Shown here piece after piece: positions 1 through 8,358 of a stretch of DNA of 32,160 nucleotides; positions within the stretch are counted from its first letter, which is position 1; each line of letters opens with the position of its first letter. A program made the translations under genes and the position numbers. This DNA comes from an uncultured Campylobacter sp. Its GTDB lineage: Bacteria; Campylobacterota; Campylobacteria; Campylobacterales; Campylobacteraceae. Where the stretch lies: assembly GCF_937997405.1 (NCBI RefSeq), contig NZ_CALKTL010000054.1, forward strand, positions 1 through 32,160. The letters run 5' to 3'. Below the pieces are notes generated by a model. That model had not been told where the DNA came from, ran no database searches, and saw only the letters and a program-made list of their open reading frames with translations.

Positions 1-364
1 ATTGCACCGACAATCAAAATTCCGCTTAGAAAATACTGCAGAATTTCAAAATAAAGATTTTGTGTAAATTTAGCGGCTGAGGCTAAATTTAAAGATCAAA
101 ATTTACTCTAATCCTGCCCCTGCACTCCGATAAGTATGGTCGAGCGAGGATTAAAATTTTAAGTCTAAATTTATAGCAAATTAATCAATCCAGTCGATGC
201 GCTGCACAGCAAATAAAATGGCGCTACAATCGTCTTGTAATCCCGCGTGGCGTAAAATAAAATTTAAACCCAATTTCGCGCGCCGTATCCGCGAGCAAAA
301 ATGAAACGCAGTGCAATAAAATTTTAAAATTTCATTGCAAATAGCCATCTCCAGTAAGCGGCGA
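1..364. other. Non-coding flank with no supported gene
   Basis: I find no convincing gene here. Short open frames on either strand lack a start with a Shine-Dalgarno sequence and resemble no family. The stretch carries several AAATTT-type hexamers in different contexts, as intergenic DNA does elsewhere in this window. It lies downstream of the McrB-like gene, where an McrC-type partner would be expected, and none is present. Confidence 0.6.
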
Positions 365-2167
365 CTAAAATTTAAACACGCTCTTAGCTTCAGCGATGCG
401 CTCACTAAGGCTCGTAGCGGTATCTTCGCTGCTTGCTGCGCACCTAAAGATCGGCTCAAGCACCTCAGCGAAAAAGCCGTTTAGCCCCTCTTGCATGATC
501 TGCGCATTGTTTTGATAGCGCGCTAGCCCCATAAATACGCCGTGCCCGATAGCACCGAGGGCCTTTGCCTCATCGGCGATAAATTTATTCAGCGCCTTGC
601 AAACCGCAACGACCGCGCTTGCATTTACGATCTCGCGATCTCTTAAATAATCCTCAAGCGCGCCGTAATCGCACTCGCATCTGATCCATCTAAACGCCTT
701 TGCAATCGACGGCGAAACGCATTTGTGCTCATTTAGAGTGCATAGGACGTATAAATTTTTAGGCACCGCAAAATATGAGCGGCCATCCTTTAAAACGACG
801 CTAGCGCGCGCTTTTTCGCTCTCTTCAAAGCCGTCGATTACGTGAGAGTTTTTCGTGCGGATCAGCGAAAGCTCGTCTTCCTCGTCGTAGCGGCGATCCA
901 AAAGCACCGCCGCCTCGCCAAAAATTTTATCCAAGCTCGAAGCACTTGCATTGTCGATCAGAAAATAATACTCGCCCTTCGGATCGTTTAGCGCCTCTTT
1001 ACAAAGTGCCTTAAACTCGCCGTCTATGAAACTTTCGCCGTAAAATCCGTCGATGAAATCGCGGTATTCAAAGCCTTCGTGCAGGCAAACGTAGCGGAAA
1101 TTTTTAGTCGCAAGCTTCTTTTCGGTAATCAAAGATCGCAGCCTGCGGGTTTTGCCGGCACCGATCGCGCCGTAAAATATAGTATTTTTCGCAACTTCTT
1201 CGCTTTTGTAGTTTTTGACGTATTCGAAAAATAGCGACGAATACACGATCCTAGCCGCGCCCACGACGTCCTGCGGATACGGGGTAAATTCCGCAATAAA
1301 TCGCGAACTTACTTCGTAAAATTCTTCAAAAATTTCAACCTTTTCGTCGTAGAGCAAGGATAAAATTTGCGCGGTTTCATCGCGATAAACGAGAGTCGGA
1401 AACTCATCGTTGCACTGCGCAAATATGCTAGCTAGCAGATAGAGCTTCTCGCGCGAAATTTGTGCGAAATCGCCGCCCTCGGCAAGTCCTAAATTTAGCA
1501 TCCCGTCGTCGCTTAGGTAGCTATCGATCAGATAGAAATTATCGGCATTTATCGCAGATTTTAAAAATTCCATCAGCACAAAGGGCTGATTATGCAGCGC
1601 GACGTCGAAAAAATCGATCGCCAAAGCGCTGTCCACCGCCGTAAGAAGCCTGTAAAGCTCATCGTAGAAATTGACTAGCTTTTGTTTAAAAATATCGCGC
1701 GCGGTGCGCTCCTGCGAATAGCTATTGAAATTTTTGACGATATTTTCGATGAAAACATAAAGCGAGACGATGTTTTTATCCTCGCCGCTAAGCACGCTAT
1801 CTACGCTTTTTACGGCATTTTTAGGAAACAACTCCTTTTTGCCGACGATACGGTCTTTGAAAGCGAAATCATAATAAAACGCACTGATATTGGAATCAAA
1901 AAACTGATCCATAAAGAAATACTCGGCGTGTGCGAACTTCTCGCCCAAAGATAAAATTTTGCAGCTTCTAAGATTGCCGTCGCTAAGATTTATATACAGA
2001 GTTTGCAAAAACTCGTTCTCGGTCTCATCAAAGCTTGCGAGGCAGCGCTTTATCTCGCCTAAATACTTTGAAATTGCGGTTTGTTTTTTAAGCCAGAATT
2101 GGTTTTTGTTGTGATTTTTCCAGCTGGCGACCAGCGACTCTATCTTTTCCTTGCTAAAATCTTGCAT
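365..2167 (-). CDS. McrB-like AAA+ ATPase with altered Walker B, no McrC partner
   Basis: A 600-residue protein whose second half matches the McrB-type AAA+ NTPase fold. The Walker A motif GAIGAGKT is at about 333-340. A segment FEYRDFIDGF at about 367-376 corresponds to the McrB motif normally read as YEDFIEG. LIDNASASSLDKIFGEA at about 403-419 sits where McrB has IDEINRGNLSKIFGEL. Sensor-1 Asn is in CTLNE near 479. The first ~320 residues are mostly alpha-helical and I do not recognise them. McrB proteins are GTP-driven motors that translocate on DNA with McrC in modification-dependent restriction. Here the Walker B Glu is Asn, the NRG triplet is gone, the MNxxDRS GTPase signature is absent and no mcrC adjoins. 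The start is supported by AAGGATG upstream and a TACAAT -10 box. Function is unknown; defence is an inference. Confidence 0.8.
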   Translation of the reverse strand: MQDFSKEKIESLVASWKNHNKNQFWLKKQTAISKYLGEIKRCLASFDETENEFLQTLYINLSDGNLRSCKILSLGEKFAHAEYFFMDQFFDSNISAFYYDFAFKDRIVGKKELFPKNAVKSVDSVLSGEDKNIVSLYVFIENIVKNFNSYSQERTARDIFKQKLVNFYDELYRLLTAVDSALAIDFFDVALHNQPFVLMEFLKSAINADNFYLIDSYLSDDGMLNLGLAEGGDFAQISREKLYLLASIFAQCNDEFPTLVYRDETAQILSLLYDEKVEIFEEFYEVSSRFIAEFTPYPQDVVGAARIVYSSLFFEYVKNYKSEEVAKNTIFYGAIGAGKTRRLRSLITEKKLATKNFRYVCLHEGFEYRDFIDGFYGESFIDGEFKALCKEALNDPKGEYYFLIDNASASSLDKIFGEAAVLLDRRYDEEDELSLIRTKNSHVIDGFEESEKARASVVLKDGRSYFAVPKNLYVLCTLNEHKCVSPSIAKAFRWIRCECDYGALEDYLRDREIVNASAVVAVCKALNKFIADEAKALGAIGHGVFMGLARYQNNAQIMQEGLNGFFAEVLEPIFRCAASSEDTATSLSERIAEAKSVFKF

Positions 2168-2197
2168 GACTCATCCTTGAAAGATTAAAAATTGTGT

Positions 2198-2203
2198 ATT
2201 GTA
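2198..2203 (-). promoter_or_regulatory. Probable -10 box of the McrB-like gene
   Basis: On the minus strand this reads TACAAT, about 31 bases before the start codon and preceded by AT-rich DNA. That is the usual sigma-70 layout in Campylobacter, where the -35 box is weak or absent. Confidence 0.45.
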
Positions 2204-2323
2204 CTTGAATTTAAATAAATAATTAATAAAACTCTGATCTCGCTATGGAGCGCGAAAGCAAAATTTTATTAAATTTACGCGCCCGCGGCGGTAGGAAATT
2301 TTAAAATTTACTGCGCGCTAGAT

Positions 2324-2959
2324 CTATCCGCGACCCTGCACCAGCGGAACGAATTCGCAGGCGCCAAGCTCCTCTTCTTTGATCTCGCTTGGCGAAATTT
2401 TATTAAATCTAACGATCTTTTGCGAGCCGCCTCTATTCATCGGAGCGACCAAAATTCCGCCGATTGCCAGCTGCGCAAACAGCCGCTCGTCGATCCGCTC
2501 GGCGCACGCGGAAAGCAATATCCTATCGAAAGGAGCAAAATTTTTCCACCCCGCGTTGCCGTCGTCGTGGCGTAGGCTGATGTTTGAAATCCCGAGATTT
2601 GCGAAGTGTCTTTTCGCCTCGCCTACCAGCCGCTCGACGCGCTCGACGGCAAAGACGCGGTGAACCATCCTGCTTAAAATCGCCGCTTGATAGCCGCTGC
2701 CGCAGCCGATCTCTAAAATTTTCTCGACCTTCGGATCGACGCTTAGCGCCATCGTCATGCGCGCGACCGTCAGCGGCGAGCTGATCCACTGACTGGCTAA
2801 AATGGGCTGCGCGTTGAGGCTAAAAGCGTGCGCGCCAAGCGGAGCAAACTCGCTTCTAGCGACGCTGCAAAACGCCTCAAAAAGCGCCGGATTTAAACTC
2901 ACCTGCTCGGCGATGTCGTTCGCCATCTTTTCGCAGCGAAGTCGCTCTAGCGAGACCAT
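2324..2959 (-). CDS. pcm: Protein-L-isoaspartate O-methyltransferase
   Basis: A 211-residue cytosolic SAM-dependent methyltransferase that repairs isoaspartyl residues in damaged proteins. The SAM-binding motif I is ILEIGCGSGYQAA at about 85-97, followed by the acidic motif VFAVER. The N-terminal helix with ARSEFAP, and SSPLTVARMT (equivalent to the ISxPxxVAxM substrate region), are typical of PCMT. The length matches the family. The start ATG is preceded by GGGAG. It lies about 150 bases downstream of nrdB on the same strand and could be read through from it, though the gap holds no obvious promoter. Nothing looks damaged. Confidence 0.92.
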   Translation of the reverse strand: MVSLERLRCEKMANDIAEQVSLNPALFEAFCSVARSEFAPLGAHAFSLNAQPILASQWISSPLTVARMTMALSVDPKVEKILEIGCGSGYQAAILSRMVHRVFAVERVERLVGEAKRHFANLGISNISLRHDDGNAGWKNFAPFDRILLSACAERIDERLFAQLAIGGILVAPMNRGGSQKIVRFNKISPSEIKEEELGACEFVPLVQGRG

Positions 2960-3106
2960 AGTGCGCTCCCGCCCGACCAGACGTTAAATTTAAAGCCGCG
3001 AAAGCTTTCGCTTTGTTTCAATTCGAGGCCGATAAAATTTTTAAAAATGCCGCCGAAGCGCTCAGCCCGCGATGCGGCAGAGTAAAATTTCAAACCGCAA
3101 AATCCG

Positions 3107-4129
3107 CTAAAAATCATCGAAACTCAAGCTTCCTTTGCTGTAGTTCGTGACCTTGCTCTCGAAAAAATTGCTCTTCTGATCGTTAAATTTAGAAAAATCA
3201 TCGACCCATTTTATCGGATGTTTCGCGCCGTATCGCTTCTCAAGTCCGATGGCGAGCAGGCGCTGATCGACCAGATAGTGGATGTATTCTTCGATGATGT
3301 CGTCCGTAAAGCCCATGATTTGGTTATCCGTGATGTATTTGCCCCAATCTATCTCTAAGTTTCCCGCCGTCTCGAACATCTCGTAAATTTTATCCACGTT
3401 GCGCTTATTAAAAAGATCGGCGCGCTCCTTGCGGACGGAATTTATCATGTTTTGAAATAGCAGCAGATGCGTGATCTCGTCGCGCTGTATGAAGCGGATC
3501 ATCTGCGCGCTGCCTAGCATCTTGCCTGCGCGAGCAAGCGCATAGATCGAGGTAAAGCCGCTATAAAAATAGATCCCCTCTAAAATTTGATTCGCCACCA
3601 TCGCTAGCAGCAGTTTATCGTCGCTAACCTCGCCCGCGAGCTCCTCATAGACGCTTGAGATGTAGTCGTTTTTCCTGCGGAGCATATCGTCGTGCTTCTC
3701 CATCTCGTAAATCAGATCGGTATTTTCACAGATCGCCTCGACCATGACGGCGTAGGATTTGCTGTGGTTGGCCTCCTCGTAGGCTTGGCGCGCAAGCACG
3801 GCGTTGATCTCCGGAGCCGTGATGTAGGGGTTTATATTATCGGCGAGATTGTTGGTCTGAAAGCTATCCATCGATATCAGCTGGCTCCACACGAGATCGT
3901 ACATCCGCTTCTCGGCGCTTGTAAGATTGAAGTTATAATCGCGCACGTCGTCGGTGGTATCGACCTCTTTAGGAAACCAGGTGTTGGCCTCCATCAGATC
4001 CCAAAGCTTCAGCGCCCATTGATATTTCGCCTTGGTAAAATTTAAAATTCCCTGCGGATTGCCGCCGAAGACCTTACGATCGGTAAGCGTCTCGTCGGAG
4101 AAGGGGTTGTAGATTTTTTTCCTATCCAT
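3107..4129 (-). CDS. nrdB: Class I ribonucleoside-diphosphate reductase, beta subunit
   Basis: The 340-residue small subunit houses the di-iron/tyrosyl-radical cofactor of the aerobic ribonucleotide reductase and acts with NrdA, which is not in the window. All expected ligands are visible: Asp88, Glu119 and His122 (EEANHSKSY), Glu184 (QILEGIYFY), and Glu218 and His221 (RDEITH). The radical Tyr126 is four residues after His122, as in E. coli R2. The C-terminal tail ends SLSFDDF, the acidic/aromatic type that docks on NrdA. Start ATG with AAAGG upstream. It lies 320 bases downstream of nrdG on the same strand, so oxygen-dependent and oxygen-sensitive reductases are neighbours here. Confidence 0.96.
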   Translation of the reverse strand: MDRKKIYNPFSDETLTDRKVFGGNPQGILNFTKAKYQWALKLWDLMEANTWFPKEVDTTDDVRDYNFNLTSAEKRMYDLVWSQLISMDSFQTNNLADNINPYITAPEINAVLARQAYEEANHSKSYAVMVEAICENTDLIYEMEKHDDMLRRKNDYISSVYEELAGEVSDDKLLLAMVANQILEGIYFYSGFTSIYALARAGKMLGSAQMIRFIQRDEITHLLLFQNMINSVRKERADLFNKRNVDKIYEMFETAGNLEIDWGKYITDNQIMGFTDDIIEEYIHYLVDQRLLAIGLEKRYGAKHPIKWVDDFSKFNDQKSNFFESKVTNYSKGSLSFDDF

Positions 4130-4450
4130 TTTTTGCCTTTTTAAAAATTTCGGCGTATTTTAGCCAAAGCAAGCTAAATTTACCTTTTGTTTTGAAGCGG
4201 CAATGGCTACGCGGCGTGAAATTTGGCGGAGAGCTAAATTTGCACGGTATAAAATTTAAAGCGCTTGATAAAATAAAATTTTACGCCGCAGGCGGAGCGA
4301 AATTTAAACATAGCAAGCGGCGGCAAGGCAAATTTTAAAGCTTTCGACGGAACGAAATTTTATCGCAGCTCAATATACGCCGGACAATGCGCGCGCTAAA
4401 TTAAAATTTCATCGCGTTCATCGCGACAAGATGCTCGTGGCAGCGCAAAT
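4130..4450. other. Non-coding gap rich in AAATTT-type hexamers
   Basis: There is no credible reading frame. The gap between nrdG and nrdB consists of GC-rich words separated by repeated AAATTT, AAATTC or GAATTT cores, often written TAAATTTA or AAAATTTTA. No classical terminator after nrdG is obvious. The nrdB promoter candidate lies at its left end. Confidence 0.6.
4157..4162 (-). promoter_or_regulatory. Possible -10 box of nrdB
   Basis: Minus-strand TAAAAT within GGCTAAAATACG, 27 bases before the nrdB start. Spacing is good, but the match is weak in DNA this AT-rich. Confidence 0.35.
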
Positions 4451-5173
4451 TTAATCAAAATTTCGAAGTTCGATCTTTAGATCGGTACGGATTTTGCTCG
4501 GATCAAAGCTCGCAAGCGGCGCGCTTAAATTGCCGAAATTATCGCTGGTGGGTAGAAAGTTTTGCAGATAATAAACGCCGCGGTAGCCCTCACTGTATAG
4601 AATTTGCGCCATCCGCTCGATCTTAGCTTCATTTAAAAAATCCGCATGCACGGTCGTGCGCACCTCAAATTTAAAATTTCGCCGCAGCAAAAGCCTAAGA
4701 GTTTGTAGAAATTTATCATATAAACTTGATTTCGTGATGAGTTCAAAATCCTGCCGCGGCGCCTTAAAATCAAGCGCGATATAATCGATCAGCCCTAAGC
4801 TTAGCGCCTCTTCGATCTTTTGCGGATTCGAGCCGTTGGTATCTACTTTGAGCAAAAAGCCGCGCCGCTTAACTTCATGTGCCAGCGGGATAAAATCGCT
4901 CGCACAGGTGCATTCGCCGCCGCTAAATACGATGCCCTGAAGCTTGCCCGCGCGCGCATCCAAAAAGCGCAGAAACTCTTCGTTTGAAATTTTACCCTGA
5001 GAAGTAACGATTTGTGGGTTGTAGCAGTAGATGCAGCGCATATTGCAGCCGCAAAACCACGCAATCGCGGCGATGTGATCAGCAAAATCAAGCATCGTAA
5101 ACGGCGTGATCTCGTAAATCTGCGCGTTACGCAGGTTTAAGGCTTGCGGCGGCTTCGTATGCGTTTGTTGCAT
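4451..5173 (-). CDS. nrdG: Anaerobic ribonucleotide reductase activating protein (radical SAM)
   Basis: A 240-residue radical-SAM enzyme that generates the glycyl radical on the class III ribonucleotide reductase, using a [4Fe-4S] cluster, SAM and a reductant. The cluster motif CX3CX2C is Cys43, Cys47, Cys50 (CNMRCIYC), and FSGGECT at about 84-90 is the SAM-binding GGE motif. It is longer than E. coli NrdG (about 154 residues) and resembles the NrdG2-type activases. The ATG lies 17 bases after the stop of the 54-residue glycyl-radical gene and has no clear Shine-Dalgarno, which suggests translational coupling. Its presumed targets are the two products encoded just upstream. Confidence 0.92.
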   Translation of the reverse strand: MQQTHTKPPQALNLRNAQIYEITPFTMLDFADHIAAIAWFCGCNMRCIYCYNPQIVTSQGKISNEEFLRFLDARAGKLQGIVFSGGECTCASDFIPLAHEVKRRGFLLKVDTNGSNPQKIEEALSLGLIDYIALDFKAPRQDFELITKSSLYDKFLQTLRLLLRRNFKFEVRTTVHADFLNEAKIERMAQILYSEGYRGVYYLQNFLPTSDNFGNLSAPLASFDPSKIRTDLKIELRNFD

Positions 5174-5190
5174 TTGGCCGATAGCGGCGA

Positions 5191-5355
5191 CTAGGCGATC
5201 TGCTTTTTGTCTTTTTTCTCTTCAAAAAAGACGCGCTCTTTGTGTTCGCCCTTCTTTCCGATATTAAAGCTCTCTACTGGGCGCAAATAGCCCATCACTC
5301 TTGTGTAAACGACGCATTTTGTGCGTTTTGCTTCTAACTCTTTTGGAAATTCCAT
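5191..5355 (-). CDS. Stand-alone glycyl-radical segment of NrdD (54 residues)
   Basis: A 54-residue protein that matches the C-terminal glycyl-radical loop of class III ribonucleotide reductase. TRVMGYLRPVESFN followed by GKKGEHKERV aligns with the end of intact NrdD proteins; E. coli NrdD ends with RTCGYLGSPDARPFN and GKQEEVKRRV. The predicted radical residue is Gly22. It has its own ATG with a strong AAAGGATGGAG ribosome site, lies 39 bases after the nrdD stop and 17 bases before nrdG, all on the minus strand. The larger NrdD stops just before this segment, so the two together make one complete enzyme. Readthrough is unlikely because another in-frame stop follows the nrdD stop within five codons. 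I infer a two-subunit arrangement in which this peptide docks into the NrdD active site and carries the radical. Confidence 0.85.
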   Translation of the reverse strand: MEFPKELEAKRTKCVVYTRVMGYLRPVESFNIGKKGEHKERVFFEEKKDKKQIA

Positions 5356-5394
5356 TCTCCATCCTTTCATTAAGATTAAAATTTAAATCGCTAT

Positions 5395-7503
5395 TTAGGC
5401 GCCCTTGCTCTGCTTGGCTTTGTATTCCGCGAGCAGCTCCTCGTCGCATTTCGGGCAGTATTCATGCTCGCCGCTGATGTAGCCGTGCTTATGGCAGACG
5501 CTGAAAATCGGCGTGATCGTGATATAAGGAAGCTTGTAGTTTTGCACTACGCTTTTTACGAGCTGTTTGCACGCCTGAGCCGAGCTGATGCGCTCCTTCA
5601 TATACAGATGCAGCACCGTGCCGCCGGTATAGGAGCTTTGCAGCTCGTCCTGCATCGCCAGCGCCTCGAACGGATCGCTTCCGAAATTTGCCGGAAGCTG
5701 CGTCGAATTGGTGTAATATATATTTTTATCAAATCCCGCTTGGATGATATCTGCGTAGCGTTTCTTATCCTCTTTGGCGAAGCGATACGTAGTGCCCTCG
5801 GCAGGCGTGGCTTCGAGATTATATAAATTTCCAGTCTGCTCCTGAAATGAGCGGATCTTCTCACGCAGATACTCAACCATTTTAAGGGCAAATTTACGCC
5901 CGAATTCCGTCGTAATATCTTCTTTGTTGCCGCTGAAATTTCGGATCATCTCGTTTGCGCCGTTGATGCCGATGGTACTAAAATGGTTATTAAATCCCGG
6001 CAGATAACGCTTCGTGTATGGATACAAACCGCGCTCAAACATCTCGGTAACGAATTTTCGCTTCTTTTCAAGCGTCGATTTGGCAAGCTCCAAAAGCTCA
6101 TCCAGCCTCGCATACAGCGCCTCTTCGTTATTTTTATACAGATAGCCTAGGCGGGCTAAATTTATCGTTACGACGCCGATACTCCCCGTCATCTCCGCGC
6201 TTCCGAAAAGTCCTCCGCCGCGCTTAAGAAGCTCGCGCAGATCGAGCTGCAAGCGGCAGCACATCGAGCGCACAGCACCTGGCTTATACGCCTTTGGATT
6301 GGGTACACGCTCACCATTTTCGTTAGTGATATATTGCGAGCCGATAAAATTTTGAAAATAGCTTGAGCCTACTTTGGCAGTGTTTTCAAATACCGCGTCG
6401 GCCGCAGGCGTATCCCAATCAAACTCCTCCGTTAAATTTACCGTAGGAATCGGGAAGGTAAACGGCTGACCACACTTATCGCCCGTCGTTAAAACCTCGT
6501 AAAATGCTATCACGATGCGGTTCATCTCAGGCTCGAAATCGCCGTAAGTCAAAGCCTCTAGCGAGTCCTTGCCGCGCCTTTTAGCCTCAGCCAAAAGCTC
6601 CTCGTCGCGTAAATTTTTAAACAGATGCTCGTTATTATGCGTAGGAATCTGCGTCTTTAGATCGTCCGGGCAGGTCATATCGATGGTGACGTTGGTAAAT
6701 GGGCTCTGACCCCAACGCGCTGGAACGTTTAGGTTAAACACGAAGCTCGTGATCGCCTTTTTGACCTCATCGTCGCTTAATTTGTCGCGGAAAACGTATG
6801 GCGCCAGATAGGTGTCAAAGCTGCTAAACGCCTGTGCGCCCGCCCATTCGCTTTGTAAAATTCCAAGGAAATTCGCCATCTGATACAGCGCTTCGCGGAA
6901 ATGCTTCGGCGCCTTGCTCTCGACGCGACCGCGCACGCCGTTAAAGCCCTCGTTTAGAAGCACGCGCAAGCTCCAGCCCGCGCAATACGCCGTAAGGCAG
7001 TCCAGATCGTGGATATGATAGTCGCCGTTTCGGTGTGCCGCGCCCTCCTCTCGAGAGTAAATTTTATCGAGCCAGTAGTTTGCGATGACCTTGCCGGCAG
7101 TGTTATTGATCAGGCCTGCGTTTGAGTAGCTGGTATTGGAATTTGCTAAAATTCGCCAATCCTGCTTGCTGATGTATTCATTAACCGTCTGGGTACAGTT
7201 GATATAGGTCGTATCCTCCTCAAGCCCCAAAATGTGCTCGCGCTGCATCTTGTGCGTGTGTCGGTAGATCATAAAACTTTTCAAAACGGCGAAATCGCCC
7301 GCTTCGAAGAGCTTTTTCTCGATAAGATCTTGAATATCTTCGACGCTTAATTTCTCTTTAAAAACGATCGCGCTCATTACATTATCAAAGACTTTTTCGT
7401 CAAACTCGCTACCCACGCTTTTGTAGGCTTTTTTGATAGCATCTTTTATTTTGTAGGATTGAAATTCTTGAAAACTTCCGTCTCTTTTAATGATTTTTTT
7501 CAT
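5395..7503 (-). CDS. nrdD: Class III ribonucleoside-triphosphate reductase, catalytic part lacking glycyl loop
   Basis: The oxygen-sensitive reductase that makes dNTPs anaerobically; 702 residues from the ATG at 7503. An ATP-cone regulatory domain occupies about 3-90 (IIKRDGSFQEF onward). The barrel carries the expected active-site cysteines Cys174 (DCLTAYCAGWSL) and Cys278 (DMTCPDD). The C-terminal zinc module has Cys670 and Cys683/Cys686 (EYCPKCDEE), after which the protein ends with a lysine-rich tail. The glycyl-radical loop that normally follows is missing here and is encoded by the next gene. I prefer the ATG at 7503, spaced six bases from GGGGTG, over the GTG two codons earlier, which lies inside that ribosome site. 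Operon order is nrdD, glycyl segment, nrdG. Confidence 0.93.
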   Translation of the reverse strand: MKKIIKRDGSFQEFQSYKIKDAIKKAYKSVGSEFDEKVFDNVMSAIVFKEKLSVEDIQDLIEKKLFEAGDFAVLKSFMIYRHTHKMQREHILGLEEDTTYINCTQTVNEYISKQDWRILANSNTSYSNAGLINNTAGKVIANYWLDKIYSREEGAAHRNGDYHIHDLDCLTAYCAGWSLRVLLNEGFNGVRGRVESKAPKHFREALYQMANFLGILQSEWAGAQAFSSFDTYLAPYVFRDKLSDDEVKKAITSFVFNLNVPARWGQSPFTNVTIDMTCPDDLKTQIPTHNNEHLFKNLRDEELLAEAKRRGKDSLEALTYGDFEPEMNRIVIAFYEVLTTGDKCGQPFTFPIPTVNLTEEFDWDTPAADAVFENTAKVGSSYFQNFIGSQYITNENGERVPNPKAYKPGAVRSMCCRLQLDLRELLKRGGGLFGSAEMTGSIGVVTINLARLGYLYKNNEEALYARLDELLELAKSTLEKKRKFVTEMFERGLYPYTKRYLPGFNNHFSTIGINGANEMIRNFSGNKEDITTEFGRKFALKMVEYLREKIRSFQEQTGNLYNLEATPAEGTTYRFAKEDKKRYADIIQAGFDKNIYYTNSTQLPANFGSDPFEALAMQDELQSSYTGGTVLHLYMKERISSAQACKQLVKSVVQNYKLPYITITPIFSVCHKHGYISGEHEYCPKCDEELLAEYKAKQSKGA

Positions 7504-7539
7504 AAGCACCCCGAGAATTTTCTGAATAAATTGGCAGAA

Positions 7540-7545
7540 AGTATA
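7540..7545 (-). promoter_or_regulatory. Probable -10 box of the nrdD operon
   Basis: Minus-strand TATACT within TTGATATACTTT, about 36 bases before the nrdD start. It is the best sigma-70-like box in the divergent gap with the lipoprotein gene. Confidence 0.45.
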
Positions 7546-7635
7546 TCAAGGAATCTTTAACTCAAAATTAAAGGAACGAGCGGAATATCCGTTACAAATT
7601 TTGCTTATAAAAAACGAAATTTAACCAAATCTCGC

Positions 7636-7641
7636 TATAAT
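7636..7641 (+). promoter_or_regulatory. -10 box for the lipoprotein-rpsU pair
   Basis: A perfect TATAAT within CTCGCTATAATCGC, 33 bases before the lipoprotein ATG, with AT-rich DNA upstream and no clear -35. It fits a sigma-70 promoter divergent from the nrdD operon. Confidence 0.6.
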
Positions 7642-7674
7642 CGCGGAGTTTATTTTATAAAATTTGGAAATGCT

Positions 7675-8307
7675 ATGAAAAATTTTAAAATAAGTTTTTT
7701 CGTGATCTTGCTGTGCGCCTTTTTAGCGGGCTGCGCTGCGCTTAAAGGCTCTAAAAGCACAGATAATTCGGCACTTGCAGGAGGCATCGATCACGCAGGA
7801 TATCCAAACGCATATCTGGAGCGCATCGCAGGCGAAAGCATCGCCGATCTGCTCTCAAAGCGTATCGTCGGGAAAAAAGGCGGTAGATTCAGCGTCGTCG
7901 GCATCGAGCCACTGGACGGGACGAACGCGCACGGCGTAGATGCGGAATTTTTGAGCAAAAAAATTAGAATTTCGCTGCTGCATTCAGGCAAAGCAGTCGT
8001 CACCGACGCTCCAAGTAAAGATGAACTCGTATTTAGCAACGATGGCGTAAGCCGTGGCTATCACGCCGTAGAAAGCGGCTCGATCTACGCGCCGGATTAC
8101 ATCTTGGTAGGTAAAATTTTACCGCAAAGCCCTGCTACGATAAACGACGGTAAGGCAGGATCTAAAAAATCAAAAAGTTTAAATTCTGCAGCTAAAAATT
8201 CTACCGTACAAGCAAGCGAAAGCCTACTTTTAGAGCTTTCGATGATAGATACTCGCAACAACAAGAGCGTATGGAAGTATAAAAAAGCGCTTCAAAAGCA
8301 AATTTAA
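7675..8307 (+). CDS. LpoB-like outer-membrane lipoprotein (penicillin-binding-protein activator family)
   Basis: A 210-residue lipoprotein. The signal peptide ends in a lipobox LAGC with the modified cysteine at residue 20. The body follows the LpoB pattern: a helix with IADLLSKRIV, a strand FSVVGIEPLDGT, FLSKKIRISLLHSGKAVV, then DYILVGKIL and a C-terminal LLLELSMIDTRNNKSVWKYKK, which matches the tail with a conserved Trp-Lys. LpoB stimulates a class A penicillin-binding protein from the outer membrane in E. coli; whether this one has that partner is inference. A Lys/Ser-rich insert lies at about 155-180. rpsU follows 51 bases downstream and may be co-transcribed. The start is fixed by the signal peptide. 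Confidence 0.72.
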   Translation: MKNFKISFFVILLCAFLAGCAALKGSKSTDNSALAGGIDHAGYPNAYLERIAGESIADLLSKRIVGKKGGRFSVVGIEPLDGTNAHGVDAEFLSKKIRISLLHSGKAVVTDAPSKDELVFSNDGVSRGYHAVESGSIYAPDYILVGKILPQSPATINDGKAGSKKSKSLNSAAKNSTVQASESLLLELSMIDTRNNKSVWKYKKALQKQI

Positions 8308-8358
8308 GGAATTTTTCGCTAAACTCACAATTCATTTTTTTGAAAGGCGGTGAGGAAA

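Noticed and set aside
181..459. 92-codon minus-strand frame overlapping the 3' end of the McrB-like gene
   Set aside because: It is in another frame of the McrB-like gene and has no ribosome site.
5356..5394. NrdD split as a sequencing frameshift or stop readthrough
   Set aside because: The gap holds its own strong ribosome site and an additional in-frame stop, and the two reading frames do not overlap, so a single base change would not join them.
7504..7509. GTG at 7509 as the nrdD start
   Set aside because: It overlaps the GGGGTG ribosome site and adds only two residues not typical of the ATP-cone start.
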